64,000 bases of DNA from Iris pallida (taxonomy: Eukaryota > Streptophyta > Magnoliopsida > Asparagales > Iridaceae), in NCBI GenBank assembly GCA_029216955.1, contig JANAVB010029819.1:33826747-33890746 (forward strand). Direction: 5' to 3'. This document shows, one piece after another, positions 11,258 to 22,472 of the stretch. The first letter of the stretch is position 1. The number at the start of each line of letters is the position of its first letter. The position numbers were made by a program, and so were the translations under genes. Under the pieces are notes generated by a model. It saw nothing but the letters and a program-made list of their open reading frames with translations, was not told where the DNA came from and ran no database searches.

Positions 11258-12164
11258 TGTAACACCCAGTTTTCCAAATGAGGGCAATTTTGAAATTTTA
11301 TAATTATAATCATTTAATAGTGATATTTAAATCATATTGTGATTTTTGGTGATTTTTAATTAATTTTAAAACTATTTAAAATATTGATTAGTGTTTTTGA
11401 TGGTTAACTAGTTAAACCCTAGTTTTGCTAAACCTAGAGACTAACCATGACCAAGGGAGCCTAGGCATGTGATTAGGAATTCAATTTACCAATTTGTAGC
11501 CTAAAGGTATTTTGGTCATTTTGACAATTTTGTGAATTTGTAATTTATATTAATTAAATATTGTGCTAGCCTTTTTATGAAGCCTTAACCTAGAAGTTAA
11601 CCTAACCTAGATTAGTCATGAGATTAAAATTAGGGTTAGAACATTCTTACTAAGTGCCAAGGTTAGTAATATCTAGATATTATTAGGAAGGATATTTTCT
11701 TTTGAGATATTTGTGAAAAGAAGCCTTAACCAATAGGAAGCCTTGGAAATTGTTGGAGCAACCTCAACCACTCACCTAAAACCCTAACCCTAATGATTTC
11801 AACAGCCACACAAGACCCCCCTCCTATAAAGTCACATTAACAAAGCCTTGGCCTATTTTACAAACCCTAGAAAAAGCCCTACTTGTTCTTCCCTAAAACT
11901 CTTCCCATTAATCCAAATTGAGCCCAAATTGAGTCAAATCAATTGCATCATCATCCCCAACAGTAGAGGATACTTGTGGGTGCTTGCTAGCAAGGTTCGA
12001 GGACGGTTGAACTGAAGAAAATCGAGGAAGACGTCAATTTGAGGCTCTTTACATTGAGATTCTAGCTCTCAATAGGTAAACCTATCTACACCCATTGAAA
12101 TCATGTTTTTTCTTCATAGATGCATTCGTTTAGGGTTCCCCTAGGTGTAGCCCAAGTTTGGTAG

Positions 12165-12840
12165 GAATTCGTGTCCATTTCGTGTCTGTATCGGACACGT
12201 ATCGATTTATTTAATTGGGTATTCGATGAAATATCACATAGAAATAAATATTTTTAATTTCAAAAACTAATTACATGATTTTGTAGCCCTTGACATGCTG
12301 ATCACAAATCATAATGCCTGAGCACATTTTCGAGCCGTGTCCATATCCAAATTGGACACGAACACGCTGCACGACACTGTCGTGCAGTGTCCTGCTGCTC
12401 GATCACGATTCCTCCGTGTCTGTGTCACTTGGACACGTAAAAAATGACACACGACTAGGGGGCATGACTGACACGACACTTGTAAATTTTCACGGCTTCT
12501 CGTTTACTGTGTGCGAAGAAATCGAGGCTGCACTGTCTCGTGCTCCCTGTGCACACACGTGAAATCCCTCAATGACACGCTTTCGTATCTTGGACACGAC
12601 ACAGTTTGATGGCGGTACAGACACTTGAACACGAGCCCCTATACCCCTTCTACCTATGTGCACGACCACGACATACTAGGTAGGACACACGTGTCCCTAA
12701 CACACTCGACATGCGTGCACGAGGCTGTGCCTTTGCACAATTTCTGTCACATGTTGACACTCGTGTTTGACACGACTTGGACACAGTTTTGATACACCAT
12801 GGACACGTGTGTATCACACACACTCGACCCCCCCTCTGAC
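12165..12840. repeat. GACACG/CGTGTC-rich block in the solo LTR
   Basis: Over roughly 680 bases the hexamer GACACG or its complement recurs many times, with variants such as ACACGACAC and GGACACGT. I did not see an equivalent block in element B's LTRs, which are about 0.7-0.8 kb shorter, so this may be an insertion or local expansion. Similar motifs occur at 1545-1650 and 56100-56200. Confidence 0.5.
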
Positions 12841-14619
12841 ACATGTTATATGTTTTGATTTTGAATGATTTGGTTTCGAATATGCAATGTGTATGGGCTA
12901 ATTTCAGTTCTCGGTTTGACATTATTTGAGAATTGGGTTCGATTGAACTAACAGTAAATAGGAACCTGATTTTCGAGTCACTGATTCATTGTTTACTGTT
13001 TTTAATTTTTTTAAGGATTCAATTCGATTTCAAATGAGTTTCAGTGGGTTATGTTTTAGTTTTAACTTATTTTTTTTGAATGATAACTGAACTGTCATGT
13101 TCCATTAAGAAGAACCTGAGAAATAACCCAAAAAACTGAAATAAATCCTGAGTGATTCAATATATGAAACCTGTGATAGGTTGGTTCAGTCGGTTAGATG
13201 TTAAATTGAGATACCTATGAATGATCCTGAGTTTATGAATGAATAACTGAGACTGGAACCTGAGTTTTAGTAGGTTATAAAACTGTCTATAGTTCCTGAG
13301 AACACACACAATTGTAGTCCTGAGATTTCCAGTTTATTTTCAAACATTAATAAATGAGTTCCCATGTGATTTCTTATGATGATATTCCTAAATATATTTC
13401 ATATCATGTTATTAATGGCATGGACTATGAAATCCCTGTTAATGCAAATTTTGGTTTTAAGAAAGATTAGAAATTGAGTTTGTTTTCTAATGATTTCTTT
13501 CCTATATTAAACTGAGATTAGGATTTGGGTAGTAGGTTTGATTCACTGTTATTAGATGAATTTCCTGAGATGTACAGTTATGAATTTCCTTGATTACCTA
13601 TTTCTGAATTCTGAGAACTGAGGTTCATTACCTCATGTGAAACCTGAGAATTTGGATTGGGATGGCATGGGCTGTCATTGCACTTCCTAAACACTGTTAG
13701 ACTGTTTTGAAAACCTGAGTTTTAATGACTGTTAACTATGAGTTCCTGAGATGATTTCAGGATCTCAACTTGAGCCATGTGTTATACACAAATGTACACA
13801 CACACCAGTACACACACAAATCTATTCACATTGACACATTAAATCACTGATTTTATCACACGCAATTGTAATTCCTGGAACCTGAGATTTCAGGTAAACT
13901 GGAATGAGGTTCATTGTATAATCCTGAGATTTAGTAGGTTGAACTGTCAACTAAACTGAGACTCACTGTTAAGAGCTGAAATCTGAGAATTTAGAATGGT
14001 ATGGACACTCACACCATTTCCTGAAATTGGATTGTATTTTTAATTCCCTGTTTCAACTATCATTGACAGTCCAAACTGAGAACAGCCCACACATATCCCA
14101 CCACACACACATATATGTATGACCCCCTACCCTTCTATATGTATACTACATATGTAAATGAATACATGATTGAATAAGGTAGGTATGCCATGATATATAC
14201 ATGTGGGCAATGCATGCTATGAGAAGAATGAATGAAAATATGCAAGAATGATGTGTTGTAATACAATGTATACAACTGCCCTTCCTATTACCTAAACTGT
14301 CAAGATACTTTCCACACACATCATTAGACACTACACACATCACTAGACACTACACACACATGTGTATATTACCACACTAGCACACACAGGCATATGCCCT
14401 TGAACCCTCTTCACTCCCCTTGCTTGATAACACACTACACCCTCTATATGCATATATGACTTGTACCCTACATTGAATGCTAGGCAATAGCCTATATGGT
14501 TAATTATATACATTGTGTGCATATATGTATAAATGTATTTTTGGTGTTGGTAGCTTGTGTTAGCTTTGTGATTGTGTGTGAGTGCTAGACTAGACTAGGC
14601 TTGGCTAGGCTTAGTGAGA

Positions 14620-14820
14620 CTTGTTTGACTAGTGTAGTTGGCTGGAGTTGACCAAAAGTCAACATTGAGTCTAGATGTGACTAAGTGACCTAGTTGACTG
14701 GTGTAGTTGACTTGGGTTGACCCAGAGTTGACCAAGTTTGACTTGGACCTAGTTTGACCTAGACAGTTGACCATGTTTGACTTAGAGTTGACCTTGACCT
14801 AGATTGACCCAGAAATTATG
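14620..14820 (+). promoter_or_regulatory. Cluster of TTGAC (W-box core) motifs in the solo LTR
   Basis: About a dozen TTGAC cores, mostly TTGACC or TTGACT, lie within 200 bases. TTGAC(C/T) is the WRKY-binding W-box. Matching clusters exist at 1-100, 19725-19860 and 29520-29650 (complement). A role in LTR transcription is inferred. Confidence 0.5.
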
Positions 14821-15089
14821 TAGATTGCATCGTAGATTTTATTTACCTTATTTTAAACATGTCATAACCTATACTCCTCTATTTAGGACATTATGACTCC
14901 GGTGTAGACATCTGATATTTCATACTCTTTTCAGAGTATCAGACGAGTACATTCTCTGATAGTTCTTTCATTTACTTGTCAATTACTGTACTTCAGTTCT
15001 AGTTAGTTTTATGTGATTCTTACAACACGTATGGATATTTCTGGATTCATGTATACGACACACATACCATTTTGTCTGGCCTCTATTTC

Positions 15090-15175
15090 TGGAATCACTA
15101 CTGGCATCACCTTCTGGAACCACTACTGGCATCACCTACTGGAATCACTACTGGAACCACCTACTGGAATCACTC
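15090..15175 (+). repeat. Short tandem repeat built of CTACTGGAATCAC-like units
   Basis: Units such as GGAATCACTACTGGCATCAC and GGAACCACTACTGGCATCAC repeat over about 85 bases, followed by degenerate single units to about 15500. Confidence 0.7.
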
Positions 15176-16269
15176 TAGAATCTTTTGCTGGTATCATTAC
15201 GTTTGGCTGGACTCATCTCGATTCTCGTGTCATTTTTTGGATTCACTTGTACTTGTGGGCGGGGAAATATTAGAGTAGACATGTGAACATTCCCAAATAC
15301 TGGAACCACTCCCTTAGAATTATTCTGGAACGATAGCCATCCCACACTTGGCCGAGTGTGCGGTGTGCCATATTACCTACAGCCGTTTACATGTCGATCT
15401 CGGTATTTTAAAACACACTGTTAGAGTATAGGCTGAAATAACCCTGGAACCTTTGATCACTGACAGGAATCATCCTATACTGGACTCATCTTGTACTGGA
15501 ATCACCTGGTATCAGATTCATGTTGTCTGGATTTACTTGAGTTTTGTACTTGTTACATTTATATTCTGGACTTATATTATGTTGCTCTAGTTCAGCTAGT
15601 TTCTATTTACAGTCTTTATTGCTATGGTTCTTCTCTTGTTTTACTTGCCTTACTTTCCTTGTACCTTAACTGTTTCTCTATACCATGACCTGTATACAAA
15701 CTACCATATTCATCAATAAAACTGTCTATAACTGCTTTATAGTTCTCTGTCATTTACTTGGAATTTCTTGATGATTTGTACTTATTCCTGTCCTGACTGG
15801 ACCTGTTAAAAATATTACAGATGACAGCCCTGAGGACGTTTGCCCTACTTGCCTTGGAGCAGGAGATGGCTTAGCTACCTATGGCCCCGACACTCAGGAG
15901 TGATCGGGAGACTAGCTAGTAGACTTGGTTTAGTTTTCATGTTTTAGAATTTGAATTGTAATAACTTGAGATACGAGTTTGTATTTGAGTTTGTTTGGGA
16001 TATTATTATTTAGTAGTTTTTAAATGTTGTTGTTAGTCTTTAGTTATAAACTTCTGTGTTATCTTATCGTTCTTAGACTGTGATTGAGATTCATTATATC
16101 TATACTTGTCCTCCGTTCGGAGTTGAGATTTGACAAGTACATTATATAATTGCGTGATTTGTTGATTAGATAGTAACCTAGGACAGCGTTCTACCGCCGA
16201 CACTGCGGCGTAGGCTGGACGTACCCACTTCTCGTACCCTTACTCTAGGGTGCGGGTCGTGACAGTGTG

Positions 16270-18102
16270 GATGATTATATTTTTAATTAAGGATTGCTGT
16301 GTTGAATCAAAAAAAAGACTAATCATTTTTTCCAGTCCGTTTTGGAGCAAAACTCTAGTTGGCCCCTGAGGAAATTGACCTTGCTATATTGACACTTGGC
16401 CAATGTTTTGTCATTTCTGAGCAACTCAGGAGAAGTAAAAACTCTATCAAAGGCTGAGGTGTAAGGATCATGCTTGGGTTCTTCTCATTTGAGGTCACTA
16501 CTTGGTTTTACTGAGAAAATCTGTTCCAAAATATTGCAATTGTGACTTAATTTCCTTTTTCTCTTTGTGTTGATAGCAACAGGAAGAGTGCAATGGGATA
16601 TCTGGCCTCTTCTCTCAGTATGCACTCCATGCATTGCTTTGTGAAGGTATCTAGTTGTAAGTTATATATGTCTTTTGCTGAGTTTGTTTCTGTTGAATAT
16701 TTTACCATCCTATGTTGTGCATATCACGTTGTTTGTAGATACATATTAATACAAATTACGTTCCTAGCTCCCGTATGGATAGTGATTTGAAGAACATAAC
16801 CAAGTTTCTCTTGGTTGTTAGTTGTGGTCTCATTTACCAAATTGGTTTTATGAAACTGTTTTATGCATGGAAATTATGCTTCACAAACCATACGTGCAAG
16901 CACCTTTCCTTGCACAGAAATACAACTGAAGAATCGATTCATCGTCCAACATTTTTTCCATCTTCTCATATATTTTCAAGGCATTAGTTAGAAAGATTCA
17001 TCTTCTATCTTTTCTTCTTATATTTTTATATTTATTCAAGGTAGAGGAAGTCCAGGGAGGCGCTGGTGGTGGCGAGTGGCGACGTTGGAGAAGTATGTGA
17101 GGATCATGGATGGAGGAGCACTACATCCTATTTCCAGGGCCTCAAGGTTTTTTCTTTCTTTCTTTTCAATCTGTCCTTCTTATGTTTGATGAAATGTGTC
17201 ATAGAGTCATAGAGATTGAGTTCATAGAGATTATGTTTTATACGAATAAATGTTATAACTTATTATTAGTTTTGAGTTAGTGTTAGCAATTCACAAAAAT
17301 TGTGTCACAGAAATTGAGTTCACTTGTTCAATTTAGTTGCACATCACGTCATAATACAATGTATCATTATCTAATAATGATAGAAAGCAAATGAAGAATT
17401 GCTGCAAAAAAAAAAGGATTGGTATTGAAAAGCCCAAATGGCTCCAACTTCAGATATATAGGACCTATGAGTGAATGTGGATTCCACAACCACTCCACAC
17501 CTCAGAAATAGAGAGAAGAAAGAAGACCAAAAAAAGATGGTTCTACTTACTGCTGCAAAAGAAGTACAAATTAAAAAATGTTAATGCATGCTTCATTCTG
17601 AAAGTTGTCTGAGGACTTCACATAGCAGAGGAATTATTGACATGAGCACTTAGAGTTCTATAAACTTTTTTCCATTTATGAAAGTTTTGGCTTCTGGGTT
17701 TTCTGAAATTCACTTGAACCTGTTTTTTTTTTCTCTTGAATTTTGTAGTGACTTGAAGTTTTTTTTTCTTTCCAGTTTCCGGTCTTTCAAATATAATGTG
17801 TCATTTATACCTAGTTCTAACTTGATAACATCTAAATTGTGGATATAGGTGGGGTGAGGATTTGGAACACGAGACCTCCATTTGGTTGGTATTTTAATAT
17901 CATTATATTTTTAGCAATTCTCCATTTGCGCCAAGTGCAGTCAGTCTAATAAGTGATGCTTTCTTAATTATGCATTTTCGATTTTGATTTCTAACATATA
18001 AATTTCTTGTTAACTTTCTTTAATTTATTTGCTTGGTAAAATCCAGGTTGATTGCTAGGCTCACATTTTAGCGTTGATTACTAAAGTTCTAAGCAGACAT
18101 TT
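16270..18102 (+). other. AT-rich captured or filler sequence of CACTA element 1
   Basis: Between the solo LTR and the IQD fragment the sequence is AT-rich and intron-like. It has possible exon pieces at about 16580-16650 and 17041-17150 that I cannot assign. The 20-base core shared with 11004-11025 is at 16768. No RNA gene or intact frame seen. Confidence 0.35.
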
Positions 18103-18303
18103 TTAATTTTTTGCAAAAAGGGCACAACGTGACGCTGAGGTGCATGCAGGCGATGGTGAGGGTTCAGGCGAGAGTAAGGGATCAGAGGATGGGGCTCTCC
18201 CACGACGGTGCCGGCTGCAGCAGCACCAAGTCGTCGCTCGGCTGCGACACTACTTCTCTTTGGGACTCCCGATATCTTCAAGAGATGGCAGAGAGAAGAT
18301 CCA
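18103..18303 (+). pseudogene. Exon fragment of an IQD (IQ67-domain) gene
   Basis: The frame reads VTLRCMQAMVRVQARVRDQR, then MGLSHDG and later LWDSRYLQEMAERRSM, followed by GT at the exon end. This is the second half of the plant IQ67 calmodulin-binding domain and the conserved block after it. Only about 65 codons are present against about 400-500 in the family, with intron-like sequence on both sides. It lies in CACTA element 1 just left of element B. No disabling change inside the exon, but the gene is incomplete. Confidence 0.85.
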
Positions 18304-18488
18304 TGGTCAGAATCTACTTAAGTAAATATTTCTAATAATTTGGTTAACAAAAGAGAGATTTATTCCTATTTTTTGGGTACATTCTGTATTTGGATATTCA
18401 ATGTAATGAAGATGTTGATATGTACTCTATTTTGAGAAATGTAATAAAGATGGTGATATATAATGTTAAGTTTTTGGAATGTAATATA
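18304..18488. other. AT-rich spacer between IQD fragment and element B
   Basis: Probably IQD intron sequence or CACTA filler; no motif seen. Confidence 0.3.
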
Positions 18489-18493
18489 TACTG
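18489..18493. repeat. Target-site duplication TACTG (left)
   Basis: TACTG stands before TGTCACGACCC here and again at 32580-32584 after GGGTGTTACA, defining element B as one insertion. Confidence 0.85.
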
Positions 18494-19724
18494 TGTCACG
18501 ACCCGCACCCTAGAGTATGGGCACGAGACGTGGGTACGTCCAGCCTACTCCATAGTGTCGGCGGTAGAACGCTATCCTAGGTCACAACATCTAACAGTTT
18601 AAAGTAATAACAGTTATACTCCCCGAATGGGGGTGACATAACAGAATATATCTCAATCACATCTAAGGTAGAATACGATAAGATAGAATAATATAAAGAT
18701 GCGAGACCCAAATCCACAGGAAATACAAATAAAGAGAAAGCTAAGTGTCTATGATAAACTCCACTGACAACCAGAAATAATACAGATCCAAATAAACAAC
18801 TCAAATCTCCAATACAATGAAATAAGATAAAGATATCTATGGAGCAACAGTCTCTACAGCTAAGGGATCCGACTGGAAGTCCGGATCGCAAGTGTCCTCT
18901 AAGGCTGTCCCATAGAAAGTATCTAAGCAGGTCTCCTCCTCGTCCTCTGTAAAATTTTTAACAGGAGCAATCAGGACGGGAACGAGTACATATCTCTCAA
19001 AACAGTTCATAACAGGTTAGGAGTATAAAGCATGCAATAGAGTAAAATACAGGAAATGCTGGAAAGGAAGTACGGAAAAACAGGAGATACTTTGTAACTG
19101 AAAGTAATACATGATAAGTAAAGACTGTAAGTGGCTAAGTGATTTAGAGTACAATATGGTTATGTAAACGGCTTAGGGGCACTTGAATACAACTAAGAAG
19201 CACATGAATACCTACTGGGGATAGTGTTCACATAACCAATTCTACTCACCCCGCCCCAATCAATACACAAGGATCCATTCAAGTTACGTTATTGGCACAT
19301 GAATACAACTAAAGATACGTGAACTCATGTAATGAGTAGTACATGAGGCACATGATAGTACATGAAGGCACATGAGAACATGTAAATACATGAACTAGTA
19401 CGAGTACAAGGAGTACCTGATGCACATGATAAAGTACATGAACATAAAATACTCGATGCACCCGTAGAGGGATAACATCTCAGGAAAGGATCCATATAGT
19501 ACTAATCCGTGAAGATACGTGTCATCATCAAGTAAAGTAATCTAGAGCAAGAATATAGTCCAGACAGGTATGAAAAGATCAGAGAATGTACTCGCCTGAT
19601 GTCTGAATGTCCAAAGTAAATATACTGTCCGATGAGAGGTGTCTGGCTACTAATCAGAACAGCACAAGTCACAACAAGTCCAAAATGGCAATATGAAGTT
19701 CTACTGTGCATATAACATGATTCT

Positions 19725-19865
19725 AGGTCAATCTAGACCAAAGTCAACTCTTGGTCAACTTGGTCAACCTTGAAAGTCAAACCTAGGTCAACTATGGTCA
19801 AACTAGATCTAACAAGTCTAAATTAGGTCAAACAAGTTATTCTAGGTCTAAACAAACTAAGTATA
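19725..19865 (-). promoter_or_regulatory. W-box (TTGAC) cluster, left LTR of element B
   Basis: Repeated GGTCAA/AGTCAA motifs on the plus strand, which are TTGACC/TTGACT on the element's own strand; about nine or ten in 140 bases. The partner LTR has the same cluster at 29520-29650. Confidence 0.5.
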
Positions 19866-20239
19866 TGAAAATCAAGTATCCAAGATAGCTACTAACTCAT
19901 AGCCTAAGTCACTTGCTAAACCAAGCACAAAACTAAACCATAAGCTAACGAGGCACACAAACTTAGTAATATAATGTATATATATTATTCACATTCACAT
20001 ATTCATATACATAGATATATATAGGAGAGCTATATATAGGCACATACATATATATATATATATATATAGAGAAAGAGAGGTAAAAGAGTAAGTGAGTATG
20101 TGTGTGTTTGGCATGTGTGTGAAAGGATATGTGTTAATGTTCTAAAATTTAGTGATAGGTAGGTGTATGTGACATGGGATACATGATGTTAAAGGGTGTA
20201 TGAATGCATGTGTGTAAAAGGTTATAGGTTAACTCAGTT

Positions 20240-20960
20240 TATAGAAATACATACATACATACTTACCTTGTATACATGCATACATACATATCATGTATAT
20301 TATATTTATATGATACATACATGTATACTTGTATTATATTATACTTACATTCATGCATATTAGATACTTGTATTTATATTAACATATTGCAAACATTCAT
20401 TTCATTCATGCATCTATGCATTACCTACATGTTTTATACATATGCATATATTTTATATTCATATTATTTCATACATTAACATAGAGACATACAAACATGC
20501 ACACATCATATATTTCATACCTTGCATTACCTTACATATCATGTTATATATTATCATTCATTCCTTTCATATATTACATTATCTTGCATGCTTGCATTCA
20601 TATATTACATTCTATATTACCTATATACATGTATTTCCTCCATTCATTCATGCTTGCATCATATACTCTACATTACCATACATGTTATCATTATATATTG
20701 CATTACAATATTTATACATTATGCATTCATATCTATCATTACATATATATCTTGTATTCATATCTAGCATTCATTATATACTTTCATGCATACATTGTAT
20801 ATTATTCTTTCATTCATGCATTGCTTATATGCATTATATTAATTGCATTCCTACATGCTTGCATTCAACCATATATATACGTTAATGTAGAGAGAACATT
20901 CATTTCATTCATCTAACATACCATGTATTACATACTCTATATTCATTTAATATCCATACT
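20240..20960. repeat. ATACAT/TTCAT-rich low-complexity tract
   Basis: Long stretch of TACATACAT, TTCATTCAT and related words, repeated at 30130-30860 in the other LTR. It yields Ile/Tyr/His-rich frames of up to 155 codons with no protein character. Confidence 0.75.
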
Positions 20961-22472
20961 ACATAGGCTCATAGGTTACACAAAATGCATATATCGTATA
21001 GTCACTCTTCTACTTAAAATCAATACTGTACCAATTGGGCATTCACTAAATTCTAGGATTAAAGTATGTCGTAGCCCTTTGTGATAGCTTTCCGAAACTT
21101 GAAACGGATCGCATTTTCGTGTCCGGAAGCTCCCAAAATCGTAAAAATACCGAAACACGTTCGTCTTTCGTACAGCTGACACTCAAATAATTCTACAGAA
21201 AGTTACAGAAAGAATTTGGCTTATTAAAATATAAATTTGGAAAGCTAACTTCGATACGGTTCTTTTAAAAAAAATGGAAGATAAATCGGAGTCTAAGCTA
21301 AAAGTTATGATATTTCTAAGTTGCTTTGGTTAATAAAAACGTGGATGAATATTATGACGAATTTGAGTTATTTTGGACAAAAGGACACATATAGGCCAAG
21401 ATACTTGGATACAAACATAGGTATCCAAATGAAACTTATTCTAACCATCCTAAATAAGATCAATCCACTCTCTAACCATTCTAAAACTGAATTTAAATAT
21501 CTATTTAAACTATTATCATACATACATACACATGGGGTGTCCTAATTTGGGATCTATCAAGTAGGACACAAGACACATATCTAAAATCCTCAAGAGAGCT
21601 CCAAATGGCCTCAAATTTGAATCTAAATGGGACACATACATGAGGATGGTCCTACGAATTCAAAACTAATTTATATGCAAAGAAAATCGATTTAAAGGAT
21701 GGGTTTTACCTATTGGGAGTGGAATCCCAATGAAATCCTTTAGGACACGGCTCCGATACGAAGATCCCTCAAAGTGGACACTCCTCCTTGTACTCCTCTT
21801 CCAATCCTTGGTAGCACCCTTCCCTTGGAGAATGGGAATGATTGAGGGAAGGTTTGGAGAAGGAATGATTTGATTTGGAGATCAAATCAATGGGAAGGCT
21901 CTCTAAAATTGGGGAAGAACAAAAGGAAAATAAAAGAGGCAAGATTGTAATGAATGAAATGAATCATTCTCCCCTAAAGGTGGCTGCCATAAAGAGTCCA
22001 TTAGGGCTAATGGGAAATGTCCTAATTGCCCCTCTCTAGTCTTCTATGGTTAAGTCTAGACTAGGTTCAAGTTTGGGGTCAAAATGATCTAGTTTTGAGT
22101 CTCTAACTTAACCATTCTAACATGATAAAAATTAGTTTAATTAACTAACTTAATGTTGGGTCTTGTGAGCCATGTTTAACTTAATATTGGGTCCCATCTA
22201 GAGTTCAAGTTACCCGGGTCACAATACAAGTCGAAACGAGACGAAACTCAAACCCGACTGAACAAATCTAATAAAAACAATATTAAAAATATAAAATTTT
22301 CCCAAAATATTAAAATATGAAAAATGACCAAAATCATAATACATCAATTTAAATATTATTAAAATAATCTAAAATTTACCAATTAATTAAAATCCTAAAT
22401 AATTCAAAAGTCACAAAATGACCAAAGTACCCTTAGCCTAAAAAGTTGTAAATAGTCATTCTAATCACATGG

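Larger units (their letters stand above)
11258..16264 (+). mobile_element. Solo LTR (5,007 bp), Tekay-like, plus orientation
   Basis: Begins TGTAACACCCAGTTTTCC, ends GCGGGTCGTGACA and is flanked by GTGTG on both sides. No internal region or second LTR is attached, so it is what remains after LTR-LTR recombination. Its first 150 bases align with the minus-strand start of element B's LTRs (32579 leftwards), which places it in a related but diverged subfamily. Notable contents are a GACACG-rich block (12165-12840), a TTGACC cluster (14620-14820) and a short tandem repeat (15090-15175). No gene in it. Confidence 0.9.

Noticed and set aside
20276..20916. Overlapping open frames up to 147 codons (and the matching frames at 30165-30853)
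   Set aside because: They are translations of ATACAT/TTCAT low-complexity DNA inside the LTRs of element B, rich in Ile, Tyr and His, with no protein character.
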